DNA from: Mesorhizobium sp. M00.F.Ca.ET.216.01.1.1
GTDB lineage: Bacteria; Pseudomonadota; Alphaproteobacteria; Rhizobiales; Rhizobiaceae
DNA length: 64,000 nt
Direction of reading: 5' to 3'
Assembly (NCBI RefSeq): GCF_004010325.2
Contig: NZ_SADR02000021.1
Coordinates: 62,001-126,000 of the forward strand
A program made the position numbers and the translations under genes. Position 1 is the stretch's first letter. The number at the start of each line of letters is the position of its first letter. The notes beneath the pieces are model-generated. The model was given only the letters and a program-made list of their open reading frames with translations. It ran no database searches and was not told the DNA's origin. Below are positions 24,523 to 33,381 of the stretch, piece after piece.

Positions 24523-25284
24523 ATGAGCACGGCGAGCCGCGGCGAGGTCAGCATACGCGACCTCTCCAAATCCTTCACGCTTGGCGGGCGTCCGCTTGCC
24601 GTGCTGAGGGCGCTCAACCTCGATGTCCGCTCGGGCGAATGCCTGGTCATCGTCGGCGCCAGCGGATCGGGCAAGACCACGCTGCTGCGCATTCTCGCCG
24701 GGCTGGAGGCCGCCGACAGCGGCGGTGTCGCGATCGACGGCAAGCCGGTCCACGGCGTCGGCTCCGAGCGTGCGGTGATCTTTCAGGAACCGCGCTTGCT
24801 GCCCTGGCTGTCGGTGCTAGGCAACGTCACTTTTGGCCTTGAGGTGCGGGGTGTGCCCAAGACGGATGCCGAGGAAAGGGCCCGCTTCTATATCGCGCTC
24901 GTCGGCCTCGCCGAATTCAGCGATGCCTATCCCAGACAGCTTTCGGGCGGCATGGCGCAGCGCGTCGGCATCGCCCGGGCCCTGACCGTACAGCCTGAGA
25001 TCCTGCTCCTCGACGAGCCCCTGGGCGCGCTCGACGCCATGACCAAGATCGGCATGCAAGAGGAACTGGCACGCATCTGGAGCGAGGAGAACGTCACCAT
25101 GGTGATGGTTACCCATGACCTGGAAGAGGCGATCTATCTTGCCGACAGGGTGCTGATCCTGCCCCGGGAGAAGGGCGGCGCGGCGCGGTTGATTGACGTC
25201 GAACTGCCCCGCCCACGCGACCGCAGCGGCAGCCGGTTTGTGCGCTATCGCGAGGAACTGCTACGTGAGTTTGGCCTGCACTGA
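24523..25284 (+). CDS. ABC transporter ATP-binding protein, SsuB/TauB-like
   Basis: Predicted protein of 253 residues. Walker A GASGSGKTTLL (~45-55), Q-loop FQEPRLLPWLSVLGN, signature LSGGMAQRVGIARAL, Walker B ILLLDEPLGALD, and the H-loop MVTHDLEEAIYLADR are all intact. The family drives import of sulfonates, taurine or nitrate-type solutes. It ends the unit 20585-25284, 17 bases after the binding-protein gene. The C-terminus RYREELLREFGLH is typical of SsuB proteins. Confidence 0.9.
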   Translation: MSTASRGEVSIRDLSKSFTLGGRPLAVLRALNLDVRSGECLVIVGASGSGKTTLLRILAGLEAADSGGVAIDGKPVHGVGSERAVIFQEPRLLPWLSVLGNVTFGLEVRGVPKTDAEERARFYIALVGLAEFSDAYPRQLSGGMAQRVGIARALTVQPEILLLDEPLGALDAMTKIGMQEELARIWSEENVTMVMVTHDLEEAIYLADRVLILPREKGGAARLIDVELPRPRDRSGSRFVRYREELLREFGLH

Positions 25285-25478
25285 TAGAGCGAGGCGAGCA
25301 AGACACTGCGCTTGACATGCCGACGGGGGCAACTACGAGCCATCGATCCTGTCCGATCTGCCGACCAGCGCAGTGCTGGGAGCGCCGGTCCAAATTTGCA
25401 CCGAGCCTTAATGATGGTGAAGCTCTCGAATAGAACTTGTTCGGCCTACGACAATTAATTCAAAATTTTCAAGGCGAT

Positions 25479-26465
25479 GTCGCAGTTCTGGTGGTTAATC
25501 ACAATCAGACCGCCCGCCAAGAGGTCGACGGGCAGTATCTCTGGTCCCCCAGACCGAGAGCAACGGTGCACGCAGCGAGTTCTATAACAACATGCGTCGG
25601 GCAACGCCCGGGGACCTCATACTGTCCTATTTCGACCAAGCAGTGCGCTATGTTGGTCGGGTAACGGAGTTTGCATTCACAGCTCCGAAGCCAGCAGAGT
25701 TCAAAAACACTGGAGCGTATTGGAATCAGGAAAGGTTGGCTGCTCCCGGTGTATTGGACGCCACTTGCGCCGTCGGTTCGCCCTAAGGCCATTATCGGCG
25801 AGTTGAGTCCGCTTCTGCCAGTCCGGTACTCGCCGATCCATCGAATCTCCGGATCAGGCAATCAGAAGGCCTATCTCGCCGGCGTCTCGCCGGATGTGTT
25901 TCACACAATTGTCGCAGGCGCGGCTTTCAACGGCGACGCTCTGGTGCGTGGCGGCGCCAACAGCCTTACTTTTGAGGTCGTCAACGAAGTGCTGGAGGAC
26001 GCGGTCGAGCGCCGCATCCGAGAGGGTATTCAACTGGAGGACACGGAGAAGGACGTCATTCTAGCTCGTCGTGGCCAGGGGAAATTCCGCACGAATGTTG
26101 AAGCGGTAGAGCGGTCCTGCCGTCTGACTGGCGTAACCACCCCTTCGCTCCTGATCGCTAGCCACATCAAACCTTGGCGCCTGTGCGTCTCTGCGCAGGA
26201 GCGCCTGGACGGCATGAATGGCCTGCTCCTCACGCCCGACGCCGACCATCTGTTCGACCGTGGGTTCATCAGTTTTGAAGACGGTGGCGAGGTCCTCGTC
26301 TCCCCACGCGTCGACAAAACAGATTTGCAGCGTCTCGGATTCGATCAGTTGATGATGCAGAGTTTCGGCTTTTCCGAAGCTCCCGCAGTTTGGCGCACCG
26401 CAGCCTTCACCCCGCCACAGCAGGGTTACCTTGCCCACCACCTAACGGATGTGTTCGTTGCTTAG
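25479..26465 (+). pseudogene. EVE-like/HNH nuclease gene with two homopolymer frameshifts
   Basis: Three frames join into one protein. AVLVVNHNQTARQEVDGQYLW runs to a C-run at 25546-25550, where one C is missing. It continues as RSEFYNNMRRATPGDLILSYF, FTAPKPAEFKNTGAYWNQE up to an A-run at 25732, where one A is extra. It then resumes as GWLLPVYWTPLAPSVRPKAI to the end. The first half resembles an EVE/PUA-type module (PGD, then VGRV). The second has an HNH core (CRLTGV, LLIASHIKPWRLC, NGLLLTPDADHLFDRGFISF). Such proteins are predicted modification-dependent nucleases. The C-terminal frame 25671-26465 is open. Recent decay or sequencing error are both possible. Confidence 0.7.
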
Positions 26466-26560
26466 CGATTGCGCCTACGCGTTTCCGTCTGTTTCACTTT
26501 CCTCGTCAACGAACCGCTGCCATGTCGCCCTCCGCAGCCTCACGGCCCGATCCGCCTTGC

Positions 26561-26580
26561 GGAGGGCCGAACGGCCCTCT
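26561..26580. terminator. hairpin between convergent genes
   Basis: GAGGGCCG and CGGCCCTC form a stem around AA; it could serve the minus-strand gene at 26594 and the plus-strand nuclease remnant. Confidence 0.45.
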
Positions 26581-26593
26581 GGGCAATAAGCGC

Positions 26594-27049
26594 TTAGCAA
26601 GTGACGTGGTCTGTGTGGCCGAAGCCCTTGGAGTAGTCGAGTACGGAGATGACCGTCGGAGTAACGCGGAAGATACGGACATCCTCCGGAGTCGGCATGG
26701 GAACCGGCAGGGGGGAGACCTGTTCAGGGTACTTCTGCGGAAGCATTTGCAAGACCCTGGCCGCTTCGGCCGGATCAGACACCGCTTTCGCGTGCGCCGC
26801 CATGGACAGGCCGGCAATCGCCATCAGATTCGGAGTGTCGTGATCGATAGCCAGTGACACCCGATCATCGCGCGACAGATTGGCCGCCTTTTGGCTGTCC
26901 AGGCCGCAGAGGAAGTAAAGGACGAGGCCTTCGTTCACATAGCCGACGGTCGTCGCCTGCGGCCAGCCATCTGGCCTTAGCGTGGCAATCGTCATGATCC
27001 GGTGTTGGTCTAATAGCGTCAGGATCTTCTTTCTGAGCTCTTCGTCCAT
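26594..27049 (-). CDS. pyridoxamine 5'-phosphate oxidase-like flavin-binding protein
   Basis: Predicted protein of 151 residues with the split-barrel FMN-binding fold: LLDQHRIMTIATLRPDGWPQ, TTVGYVNEGLVLYFLCGLDS, QKAANLSRDDRVSLAIDHD. These are the conserved strands of the PNPOx-like superfamily, which includes general stress proteins and F420/FMN-dependent enzymes. The true PdxH C-terminal dimer and substrate motifs are absent, so vitamin B6 synthesis is not implied. GGAGACGACCG precedes the ATG. Cytoplasmic, substrate unknown. Confidence 0.8.
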   Translation of the reverse strand: MDEELRKKILTLLDQHRIMTIATLRPDGWPQATTVGYVNEGLVLYFLCGLDSQKAANLSRDDRVSLAIDHDTPNLMAIAGLSMAAHAKAVSDPAEAARVLQMLPQKYPEQVSPLPVPMPTPEDVRIFRVTPTVISVLDYSKGFGHTDHVTC

Positions 27050-27396
27050 CGGTCGTCTCCATGATCATGGGGAACTAAATGCAGAATGGGCATTATCCGG
27101 CCGCCAGACGCTTTGGCGTTGACGCAGGTCAAAGCAGGACGCTCGACAAACCAGGCACCATTGGTGGCATCACGCTCTCTCGCCGAGCCGGCCGCTGGAA
27201 GCTTCCCTTAAGTGGCTGGCAAGCGTCGAAAGGTGCAGCAGGTGGATGCGCGACCTCGCTGAAAGCACCTCAGCCCGTCCCGGCGGAACCTTACAGCCCG
27301 TTGCCGCTTTAAGCGCCATGATAAAGCGCTGATAAATGAGGGCGATATAATACCCTACGCTGTCGAGCGACGAAGGGCTGGGACGGAGAAATGACC
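27050..27396. other. intergenic, possible housekeeping-type promoter
   Basis: About 350 bases. CGCTTT...AAAGCG forms a small stem near 27308-27329, and TATAAT occurs at about 27346-27351, ~45 bases before the gene at 27397. No other gene supported. Confidence 0.4.
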
Positions 27397-27669
27397 ATGG
27401 CGATAGAGACGACCGAGCGCGTAGTCGAATTCGCGCGCGAGCAACTCAAGCACCAGATCAGGGACGTGCTTGATGATCCGTCACGGCTGACGACGATGCC
27501 TGAGGAGTTGATCGCCAACTATTTCAACGAGGCGCGGCTGCTTGCCGCTGATCTCGGTTTGGATTTCGATCTCCTCGTAGATGAAATGGGGACCGATCAC
27601 GAGCGCGATCGGCTGCGCCGGCTAGAAAGCTCGGCGGCGGTCAGTCCGCCCGAGGGCCCCGATCAGTGA
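27397..27669 (+). CDS. hypothetical acidic helical protein
   Basis: Predicted protein of 90 residues: AIETTERVVEFAREQLKHQI, RDVLDDPSRLTTMPEELIAN, YFNEARLLAADLGLDFDLLV and an acidic, proline-ending tail. Mostly amphipathic helix and cytoplasmic. Two ATGs, 27391 and 27397, fit the GGAGAA site; the second has better spacing. No family recognised. Confidence 0.6.
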   Translation: MAIETTERVVEFAREQLKHQIRDVLDDPSRLTTMPEELIANYFNEARLLAADLGLDFDLLVDEMGTDHERDRLRRLESSAAVSPPEGPDQ

Positions 27670-27735
27670 TCGGTTGGCGGCTGCTTTCTGATCATCTGGA
27701 TGTGGGGCGGCTTCGGGTCATGGACAGGTATTCCC

Positions 27736-29715
27736 CTACCTCTGCGCCACCACCTTCGAAAACAGCGCGTGTTCCATCGGCTGCTCCAGCGTTTCGGCAA
27801 AGGGCGTTGCCAGGTGGTGGCGGTCGCGGAAGGCGAGCTTGCCGTCGATGAACGCATGGCAGGTGGTCTGGTCGCAGAAGCGGTCGGTCATGTCGATGTA
27901 GGTGGCGTTCGGAATGGTGCGCACGATGTCGCGCTCGGTCGCGGCGATGTCGTCGTTTGCCGCCATCACCCGCGGCGTGTCGCACACGTCCGGTGCCTGA
28001 CCGCGCCACAGGGCGCGGGCCACGCATTTGTCGATATAGCTGCCATTGTAGGGCACGTCCCGGATAACCGCGACCTTGATGCCCGCCTGGCTGAATGCCC
28101 CCAGCGTCCAGCGCAGGCCGGTCCTCCACTCCTCGTCCCAATTGACGTGCTTCCATTCCTCGGGCGATTCCCTGATCACATTGCCGATCGAGTATTCCGA
28201 GATCACCACCAGTTGTGGATGCGAGGCGATGATGTCCTTGATCGATTGCTCGCGCCATTGGTCGCACTCGGTGTAGTCGCGCTTCATCCGCCAGTTCCAG
28301 GTCGTCACCCGCGAGGCCCGGCAGGAGGATTTGAGATAGGTGGCGACGCGGTAGTTGTTTTTCCTGGCCGCCTCGATCAGCGGCGTCGACCAGTGGTCGG
28401 CATGCGAGTCGCCGAACAGCACCACCGAGCGCTCGGCATTTTTGGCGCCGAACACGCAGGACTTCGGCTTCACGGTCGCGAAATCGAGCACGCAGCCTCG
28501 ATTGGCGGCGCGCACGGTGGATTTCTGCGCCGCACTCTCGGCAATAATGCGTTGTTCGGGGCTGAAATTGTGCTCGGCGAACCGCGCATTGCCATAGGCC
28601 GCGACCACGCCGGCGCCGGTCAGTGCCGCGGCGGGCACCAGTGCGCGTGCCGCTCCCGCCATCAGCCAGCCATTGCGGCGGATCGGGTTTTCGATGCAGC
28701 GATAGGTGAAGGCCGACAGCGCCAGCGTCACCGCCGCGCAGGCCAGGCGCTGGGCGACGGTCAGGTTGGGGATGATCATCGGCGCGAAGACGATCACCGG
28801 CCAGTGCCAGAGATAGAGCGAGTAGGAGAGCTTGCCCAGCCACTGCATCGGCGGCAGCGACAGCAAGGCGTTCGGCAGGTTGCGCGCCGTGCTCTGGCCG
28901 GCGCCGCTGCCGCTGAGCAGCACCAGCACCGTGCCGGCCACCGGCACCAGCGCGATCACGCCGGGGAAGGCGGATTCCTCGCTGATCATCAGATAGGCAG
29001 CTGCGATCAGCGCCAGCCCGATCAGGGCCTGCACGGTGGCAAGCAGCGGCCGGTCGCGCCAGAAGCCTGCCGGCGCCATGGTGGCGAGGCCGCCGGCGGC
29101 GAATTCCCAGGCCCTGAGCGGCGAGAAATAAAACGCCCAGGGCTGCGATACGGCGGTCAGCCAGGCGCAGAAGGCGAACGAGACGATGCCGGCGAGCCCG
29201 ATCGCCAGGATTGCCGTGCGCCGGCCCGGACGCAGCCATGCCGCCAAAAGCAGCAACGTCGGCCATGCCAGGTAGAACTGTTCCTCGACCGAGAGCGACC
29301 AGAAGTGGATGAACGGGTTGTTGGTGGCGTCCGCGGCGAAATAGTCGAACGACCAGCGGATCAGCCACAAATTGATCGCATAGGCGGAGGCGAACATGGC
29401 GCCCTTCGAATAGAGCGCCTGTTCCTCCGGCGACAGGATGAAGTAGCCGGCCACCAGCGTGGCGAGGATGACGAACAGCGCCGCCGGCAGCAGCCGCCTT
29501 GCGCGCCGGGCGTAGAAGCGCCACAGGTTCAGCCCGCCGGTCTCGGTGATTTCCGTCAGCAGGTGCCTGGTGATCAGGTAGCCGGAGATCACGAAGAAGA
29601 TGTCGACGCCGGTGAAGCCGCCGGGCAGGGCGGTGAGGCCGAAATGGTAGGCGATGACGCCCGACACCGCCACCGCGCGCATGCCTTCGATATCCGGCCG
29701 AAATGATGCCGCCAC
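27736..29715 (-). CDS. OafA/YrhL-type acyltransferase with C-terminal SGNH domain
   Basis: Predicted protein of 659 residues. N-terminal acyltransferase-3 domain (~1-370) with about ten membrane helices and the opening RPDIEGMRAVAVSGVIAYHF, GGFTGVDIFFVISGYLI, and FWSLSVEEQFYLAWP. The C-terminal SGNH-hydrolase-like domain (~400-659) has VVLFGDSHADHW (Gly-Asp-Ser) and the closing DRHHLATPFAETL (Asp-x-x-His). These enzymes O-acetylate surface polysaccharides. The start is the GTG at 29715 with GAGGGG upstream; the frame extends far upstream but that part is translated RIME repeat. Confidence 0.9.
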   Translation of the reverse strand: MAASFRPDIEGMRAVAVSGVIAYHFGLTALPGGFTGVDIFFVISGYLITRHLLTEITETGGLNLWRFYARRARRLLPAALFVILATLVAGYFILSPEEQALYSKGAMFASAYAINLWLIRWSFDYFAADATNNPFIHFWSLSVEEQFYLAWPTLLLLAAWLRPGRRTAILAIGLAGIVSFAFCAWLTAVSQPWAFYFSPLRAWEFAAGGLATMAPAGFWRDRPLLATVQALIGLALIAAAYLMISEESAFPGVIALVPVAGTVLVLLSGSGAGQSTARNLPNALLSLPPMQWLGKLSYSLYLWHWPVIVFAPMIIPNLTVAQRLACAAVTLALSAFTYRCIENPIRRNGWLMAGAARALVPAAALTGAGVVAAYGNARFAEHNFSPEQRIIAESAAQKSTVRAANRGCVLDFATVKPKSCVFGAKNAERSVVLFGDSHADHWSTPLIEAARKNNYRVATYLKSSCRASRVTTWNWRMKRDYTECDQWREQSIKDIIASHPQLVVISEYSIGNVIRESPEEWKHVNWDEEWRTGLRWTLGAFSQAGIKVAVIRDVPYNGSYIDKCVARALWRGQAPDVCDTPRVMAANDDIAATERDIVRTIPNATYIDMTDRFCDQTTCHAFIDGKLAFRDRHHLATPFAETLEQPMEHALFSKVVAQR

Positions 29716-29845
29716 AATCGACCCCTCGTATTGGTCGTTGATAGCCCTGCCCGTTGCAAAGGTTCGACGCTGCGTGCCGACACCGCAATGCAACAAATCT
29801 AACGCAGTGCAACATAAGTGGAGATTGGCGGGGCGGGGCTTCTTA

Positions 29846-29987
29846 CCTCTCCCCTTGTGGGAGAGGTCGGATTGCTTCACAAATCGGTTGGCAATCCGGG
29901 TGAGGGGTAAGTTGGCGCCAAGCTGGAACACCCCTCATCCGTCTCGGCGCTACGCACCGATCCACCTTCTCCCACAAGGGGAGAAGG
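29846..29987. repeat. RIME-like intergenic element (copy A, inverted relative to B and C)
   Basis: Bounded by CCTCTCCCCTTGTGGGAGAGG on one side and CCTTCTCCCACAAGGGGAGAAGG-type palindrome on the other, with GGTGAGGGGTAAG...ACCCCTCATCC inside. It matches copies at 30599 and 40667. The palindromic layout fits the rhizobial intergenic mosaic elements. Confidence 0.75.
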
Positions 29988-30121
29988 AAGAGGCGCAAAC
30001 CACTACGGCAGCACGATTTTTGCGCGCAATACTAAAGCGGCCCGAACCTGCGGGCCTGTATAAGAACTCCAGCCATTAGAGGAGCCCGCAGCTCGCGGGC
30101 TCCTCCACTTGTCGCTACCGG

Positions 30122-30469
30122 TCACGCATGAGCGGGCGGGTGATGCCGGTAGTCCCATACTGCCCAGGCCGATGCGGCAACCACCAGCACGCCGAGGACC
30201 ACATGGGTCGCCATCGCGTTGGCGTTAACCGCGAACCCGAGCAGCCAGGGCGAGACGATCAGCCAGAGCCCGACAACAAGGTTCACCCATTCCTCCCACT
30301 CGGCGAATGCCGACAGCGCTGCCACAGCCAAGGCCGCGAGCACAACGCCGGCAATCCAGGCGTTCCACGCGGGGTTGGTTTCAGCAGCGAAGCCGATAAC
30401 CCAAGGTGAGATGAACAGGCAGACCGCAAGGGCCAGATTGATCCAGTCCTGGGCCTTCATATTTGCCAT
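30122..30469 (-). CDS. SPW-repeat membrane protein
   Basis: Predicted protein of 115 residues with four hydrophobic helices arranged as two SPW repeats: INLALAVCLFISPWVIGFA and VNLVVGLWLIVSPWLLGFA. Each is followed by an ANA/WNAW turn and another helix. The family is of unknown function and common in rhizobia. GGAGG precedes the ATG at 30469. A His-containing C-terminal tail (DYRHHPPAHA) is cytoplasmic or periplasmic. Confidence 0.85.
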   Translation of the reverse strand: MANMKAQDWINLALAVCLFISPWVIGFAAETNPAWNAWIAGVVLAALAVAALSAFAEWEEWVNLVVGLWLIVSPWLLGFAVNANAMATHVVLGVLVVAASAWAVWDYRHHPPAHA

Positions 30470-30598
30470 GACAACCTCCACTGAATGAAGCTTGACCAAA
30501 GCACTGCGTTTCGCGTGCAACGCACGCTTGTCTATTGATATATCGCACTTTTAACGGTCTTCAAGGAGCGGCGCGGCAGGGCGGCGCTGGCGATTCTT

Positions 30599-30751
30599 CC
30601 TTCTCCGCTTGCTGGAGAAGGTGGATCGGCGCGCAGCGCCGAGACGGATGAGGGGTGTTCCAGCTTGGCGCTAGCTTATCCCTTCACCCGGATTGCCGCG
30701 ATTTGTGAAGGACAAATCGGGGCAATCCGACCTCTCCCACAAGGGGAGAGG
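30599..30751. repeat. RIME-like intergenic element (copy B)
   Basis: Starts CCTTCTCCGCTTGCTGGAGAAGG, contains GGATGAGGGGTGTTCCAGC and CACCCGGATTGCC, and ends CCTCTCCCACAAGGGGAGAGG. Same orientation as copy C at 40667. Confidence 0.78.
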
Positions 30752-30766
30752 CAGGGGTGCCAGGCG

Positions 30767-30988
30767 TCACGCCTTTTTCAGGAACTCGGTTTTCAGCACC
30801 AGGCCCTTGACCTGCTTGGTGTTGCACTCGATCTCGCCGGGATTGCCGGTGAGGCGGATGTTCTTCACCAGCGTGCCGCGCTTGATCGTCTCCGACGTGC
30901 CCTTGACCTTCAGGTCCTTGATCAGGGTGACGGAATCGCCCTCATTCAGCTCCGTGCCGTTGCTGTCTCTCACGATCGCGTCTGCCAT
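30767..30988 (-). CDS. PhnA/YjdM C-terminal-domain protein
   Basis: Predicted protein of 73 residues: VRDSNGTELNEGDSVTLIKD, LKVKGTSETIKRGTLVKNIR, LTGNPGEIECNTKQVKGLVL. This is the SH3-like C-terminal domain of the PhnA/YjdM family. The N-terminal zinc ribbon (four cysteines) of the full-length family is absent. The old label alkylphosphonate utilisation is not well founded for this family. Probably cytoplasmic; biochemical role unknown. Confidence 0.85.
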   Translation of the reverse strand: MADAIVRDSNGTELNEGDSVTLIKDLKVKGTSETIKRGTLVKNIRLTGNPGEIECNTKQVKGLVLKTEFLKKA

Positions 30989-31112
30989 GTCGGGTCTTTC
31001 CTGGGGTCCGGGCTTTGCCGGCCCGTATTGGCGCCGGTCGCCCCACTATCCCGCAGGTTACGGCAAGGTCAAGCGCGCTGGCGCCACCAGTCCGGTTGCC
31101 TGGAAGCCGGCG

Positions 31113-31406
31113 TCACTGGTTGCCGCCGAGCTGCTTGGCCATCTTGCAGAAGTCGGCATGCGTCTGGGCAATGCCTGCGTCGCTGCATTCCTTCATTATC
31201 ATGGTCCTGTCGTCCGTGGGCATGGCTGCCCATGCGGTCTTGAACTCGGCTTCCGACTTCATGGTTTTCATGCCGGTATCGGTAAAGAAGGGTGACATTT
31301 TTTGCGGATCGTCGAGCGCCGAGGTTCCGGTCGTGGCACCGGCAAGCGCCGTGCCGGTCACCATCGAAAGCGCCATCGCGCCCATGCAAAGCATCTTGAT
31401 GCTCAT
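31113..31406 (-). CDS. small exported protein, paralogue of 51659-51916
   Basis: Predicted protein of 97 residues. Signal peptide (MSIKMLCMGAMALSMVTGTALA), then a mature part with DDPQKMSPFFTDTGMKTMKS and two cysteines near the end (MKECSDAGIAQTHADFCKMA), ending KQLGGNQ. The paralogue at 51659 shares the spacing FFTDTxM-x3-KSE, the KECSD...DFCK pair and the KQLGG end. Probably periplasmic with one disulfide. An EcfG-type promoter lies at 31460-31484. Function unknown. Confidence 0.72.
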   Translation of the reverse strand: MSIKMLCMGAMALSMVTGTALAGATTGTSALDDPQKMSPFFTDTGMKTMKSEAEFKTAWAAMPTDDRTMIMKECSDAGIAQTHADFCKMAKQLGGNQ

Positions 31407-31459
31407 GACTATTTTCTCCTGGTTGCTTAAGGATCGTCGAAGCGATCCATGGAGAAAAA

Positions 31460-31484
31460 AACGGACCTTCTGCGCAAAGGTTCC
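31460..31484 (-). promoter_or_regulatory. EcfG (RpoE2)-type promoter
   Basis: Minus strand: GGAAC (31484-31480), 16-base spacer, CGTT (31463-31460) followed by T-run. It is 54 bases before the gene at 31406. Confidence 0.72.
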
Positions 31485-31717
31485 GAAAGCGCCGGGAAAA
31501 TTAGAAAATATTGCTTCAAATGGCAGAAATGAAACAAAATATTGCTAGCAGGCTGTCACCGCGCCTCGGACCAAACCTCCGATGGCGGCAAGGTCGAATC
31601 CCAAACGAGCTTTTCTCGATTCAGCAATTTTCGGCCTGTCCTTCGCCGTGACTTCCCTACACCCCTGTGCGCCGCCACCAATCTCGCGTAGACAGTCCTG
31701 CCCGCGCGTGAGAACCC

Positions 31718-32548
31718 ATGCGAATACTGTTGCATACCCTCTTCCTCGGCCTCGCCGCCGCCAGCCTGTCGCCCGCGCGGGCCGCGGCTGGCGATTGCGG
31801 CGATGCTGCCGCCCTGGTGCAGCAGGCCTATCCCAAGGCCCGAAAGAGCGCCGACGGCGCCTCGTTCACGCTCGAACCCCATACCAGCGTCGCCCTGACG
31901 CTCCCGGAGGGCGATAATTCATTCGGCCTGGTCTGCAAGATCTGGCCCGCCCACGACGACCTGCTGCTGGTCGCAGTGCCGCTGATCGACAGCGCCAACA
32001 GCGACCACCAGCATGTCGGCGATATCGAGCTTCTGGTAGTCGACAGGAAGAGCCTGCAGGTGCGCCAGCGCCTGCTCCAGCCCGGGCTGATGACCGATGA
32101 TGCCATCGCCATCCGCAAGGTCGAATTCGATACCGGCCGCTATGGGCTGGCCCCCAATGTCACCGCCTTCGGCCTGCGCATCGAAATGGCAAACCATTCG
32201 CAGCCCAATCCCTTTGGCGAAACCGATCTGCGGCTCTATGCCCTCGCCGGCAATGTCCTGCGCGTTGTGCTCGACGGCCTTGCGGTGGCCGGCAATGGCG
32301 GCGAAAGTGATACCAATTGCGCCGGATTCTTTCATTCCAGCGAGGTCAGCCTGGCGATGAGCCCGGTAAGCCATCACGGCTATCACGACATCACCGTGGT
32401 CGAGCGGAGGGACACCGACGAGCCCTCACTCGACAACAAGGGCGAGTGCCAGTCCCATCCCGGCAAGTCTGTGAACCGGACCTACCGGCTGCGCTATGAC
32501 GGCAGCCGCTATCAGGTTCCGGCGGCGCTCAAGGCCCTGGGGCCATGA
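31718..32548 (+). CDS. exported hypothetical protein
   Basis: Predicted protein of 276 residues. Signal peptide (MRILLHTLFLGLAAASLSPA), then about 250 residues with a beta-rich pattern: VALTLPEGDNSFGLVCKIWP, HDDLLLVAVPLIDSANSDHQ, IELLVVDRKSLQVRQRLLQP, NVTAFGLRIEMANHSQPNPF. Four cysteines (AGDCGDA, VCKIW, NCAGFF, GECQSH) could form two disulfides. Likely periplasmic. I recall similar hypothetical exported proteins in other proteobacteria but no known function. Confidence 0.68.
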   Translation: MRILLHTLFLGLAAASLSPARAAAGDCGDAAALVQQAYPKARKSADGASFTLEPHTSVALTLPEGDNSFGLVCKIWPAHDDLLLVAVPLIDSANSDHQHVGDIELLVVDRKSLQVRQRLLQPGLMTDDAIAIRKVEFDTGRYGLAPNVTAFGLRIEMANHSQPNPFGETDLRLYALAGNVLRVVLDGLAVAGNGGESDTNCAGFFHSSEVSLAMSPVSHHGYHDITVVERRDTDEPSLDNKGECQSHPGKSVNRTYRLRYDGSRYQVPAALKALGP

Positions 32549-32811
32549 GAAGGCCGCTCGCATCCTTGCCGCAAGGTTTCGTCCGGAAATAAGTGCTTCA
32601 CTCAGGCATCGTTCACCGCAGCAATGTGGCATTTGGCGGATGCGCTGAAAGACGAAAAGGCCCATCTCCCCTGCAAGTGGGGAGATGGCGCCTGCGATGC
32701 CGTCACCGCCAAGCCCGTCGATCACCGGCACTGCGATTGTCGCGTCGGACAATCCCGAACCGAGGGCTGCGCTGACCTTCGCTTCGAAAAAACCCTGGCC
32801 AAATAAAAGGA
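32549..32811. other. intergenic with a repeat fragment
   Basis: Contains a hairpin CATCTCCCC...GGGGAGATG at about 32667-32691, of the same type as at 34675 and 63090, then the segment CGATCACCGGCACTGCGATTG. No gene supported. Confidence 0.45.
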
Positions 32812-32847
32812 TAGAGCCCCATCCGTTAGGGACGGATGAGGCTCTAG
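32812..32847 (-). terminator. terminator of the small exported protein gene
   Basis: On the minus strand AGAGCCTCATCCGT pairs with ACGGATGGGGCTCT and is followed by ATCCTTTT. It begins at the stop codon of the gene at 32844. Confidence 0.7.
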
Positions 32848-33074
32848 AAATGTATATCCAATGCCGGCGGATACGAACTGTAGCCATCCTCGCCGGCCGG
32901 CACCGCCTTTGTGCCGGCAGGAGCCGTGATCCCGCCGGTGGGCGTGTTGTCGAGCTGCGGCCGGCTTTTCTCGGCTGTCGCCGCTTTCGCATTGGTGACA
33001 GGGATCTTCGTTTTCGCCTCTGCGGTTTGAGATATTGCAAGCACGACGAGAAGTGCGGATAGCGCGAGTTTCAT
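32844..33074 (-). CDS. small exported hypothetical protein
   Basis: Predicted protein of 76 residues. Signal peptide (MKLALSALLVVLAISQTAEA), then a short, probably unstructured mature part (KTKIPVTNAKAATAEKSRPQ, LDNTPTGGITAPAGTKAV, YSSYPPALDIHF). AAGGAG precedes the ATG. No family recognised. It lies 64 bases downstream of the membrane-anchored protein gene at 33139, same strand, so possibly co-transcribed. Confidence 0.6.
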   Translation of the reverse strand: MKLALSALLVVLAISQTAEAKTKIPVTNAKAATAEKSRPQLDNTPTGGITAPAGTKAVPAGEDGYSSYPPALDIHF

Positions 33075-33138
33075 GACGGGCTCCTTCCTGGCCGATGCCA
33101 GAGTTACGCTGGCCGCCGCATCGGCCGGGCTCAAAAAT

Positions 33139-33381
33139 TCAATGCTGGAAGCCGAGCGAGTCGAGCAGGGCGACCTGCTTGCCGTCGATGTAGAAGCGGA
33201 TCACGTGCGCGCTGCCGTCGACTTCGATGCGCGTCGGCTCGATGGCCGGTGATGCCGGAGCCGGCTTGACATAACGCGACGGAAATTCGCCGGCCGGCGC
33301 GTAGTTCAGCATTACCACCAGTGCGGCGCATCCGGCTGCAAGCGCGATGAAGGGGGTTGCGGGAGAAGCAGTCCAGGACAT
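33139..33381 (-). CDS. small membrane-anchored hypothetical protein
   Basis: Predicted protein of 80 residues with one N-terminal hydrophobic helix (TPFIALAAGCAALVVMLNYA) followed by about 50 periplasmic residues (IEPTRIEVDGSAHVIRFYID, GKQVALLDSLGFQH) that look like a short beta unit. AAGGAAGGA precedes the ATG. Probably the first gene of a two-gene unit with 32844. Function unknown. Confidence 0.6.
   Translation of the reverse strand: MSWTASPATPFIALAAGCAALVVMLNYAPAGEFPSRYVKPAPASPAIEPTRIEVDGSAHVIRFYIDGKQVALLDSLGFQH

Noticed and set aside
27700..29706. A 668-codon plus-strand open frame opposite the acyltransferase
   Set aside because: It is Arg/Gly/His-rich, has no domain and mirrors the GC-rich coding strand of a clear acyltransferase gene.
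29846..30751. Possible CRISPR array because of repeated palindromes
   Set aside because: Only a few inverted palindromes without regular spacers or cas genes; they fit RIME-like elements.
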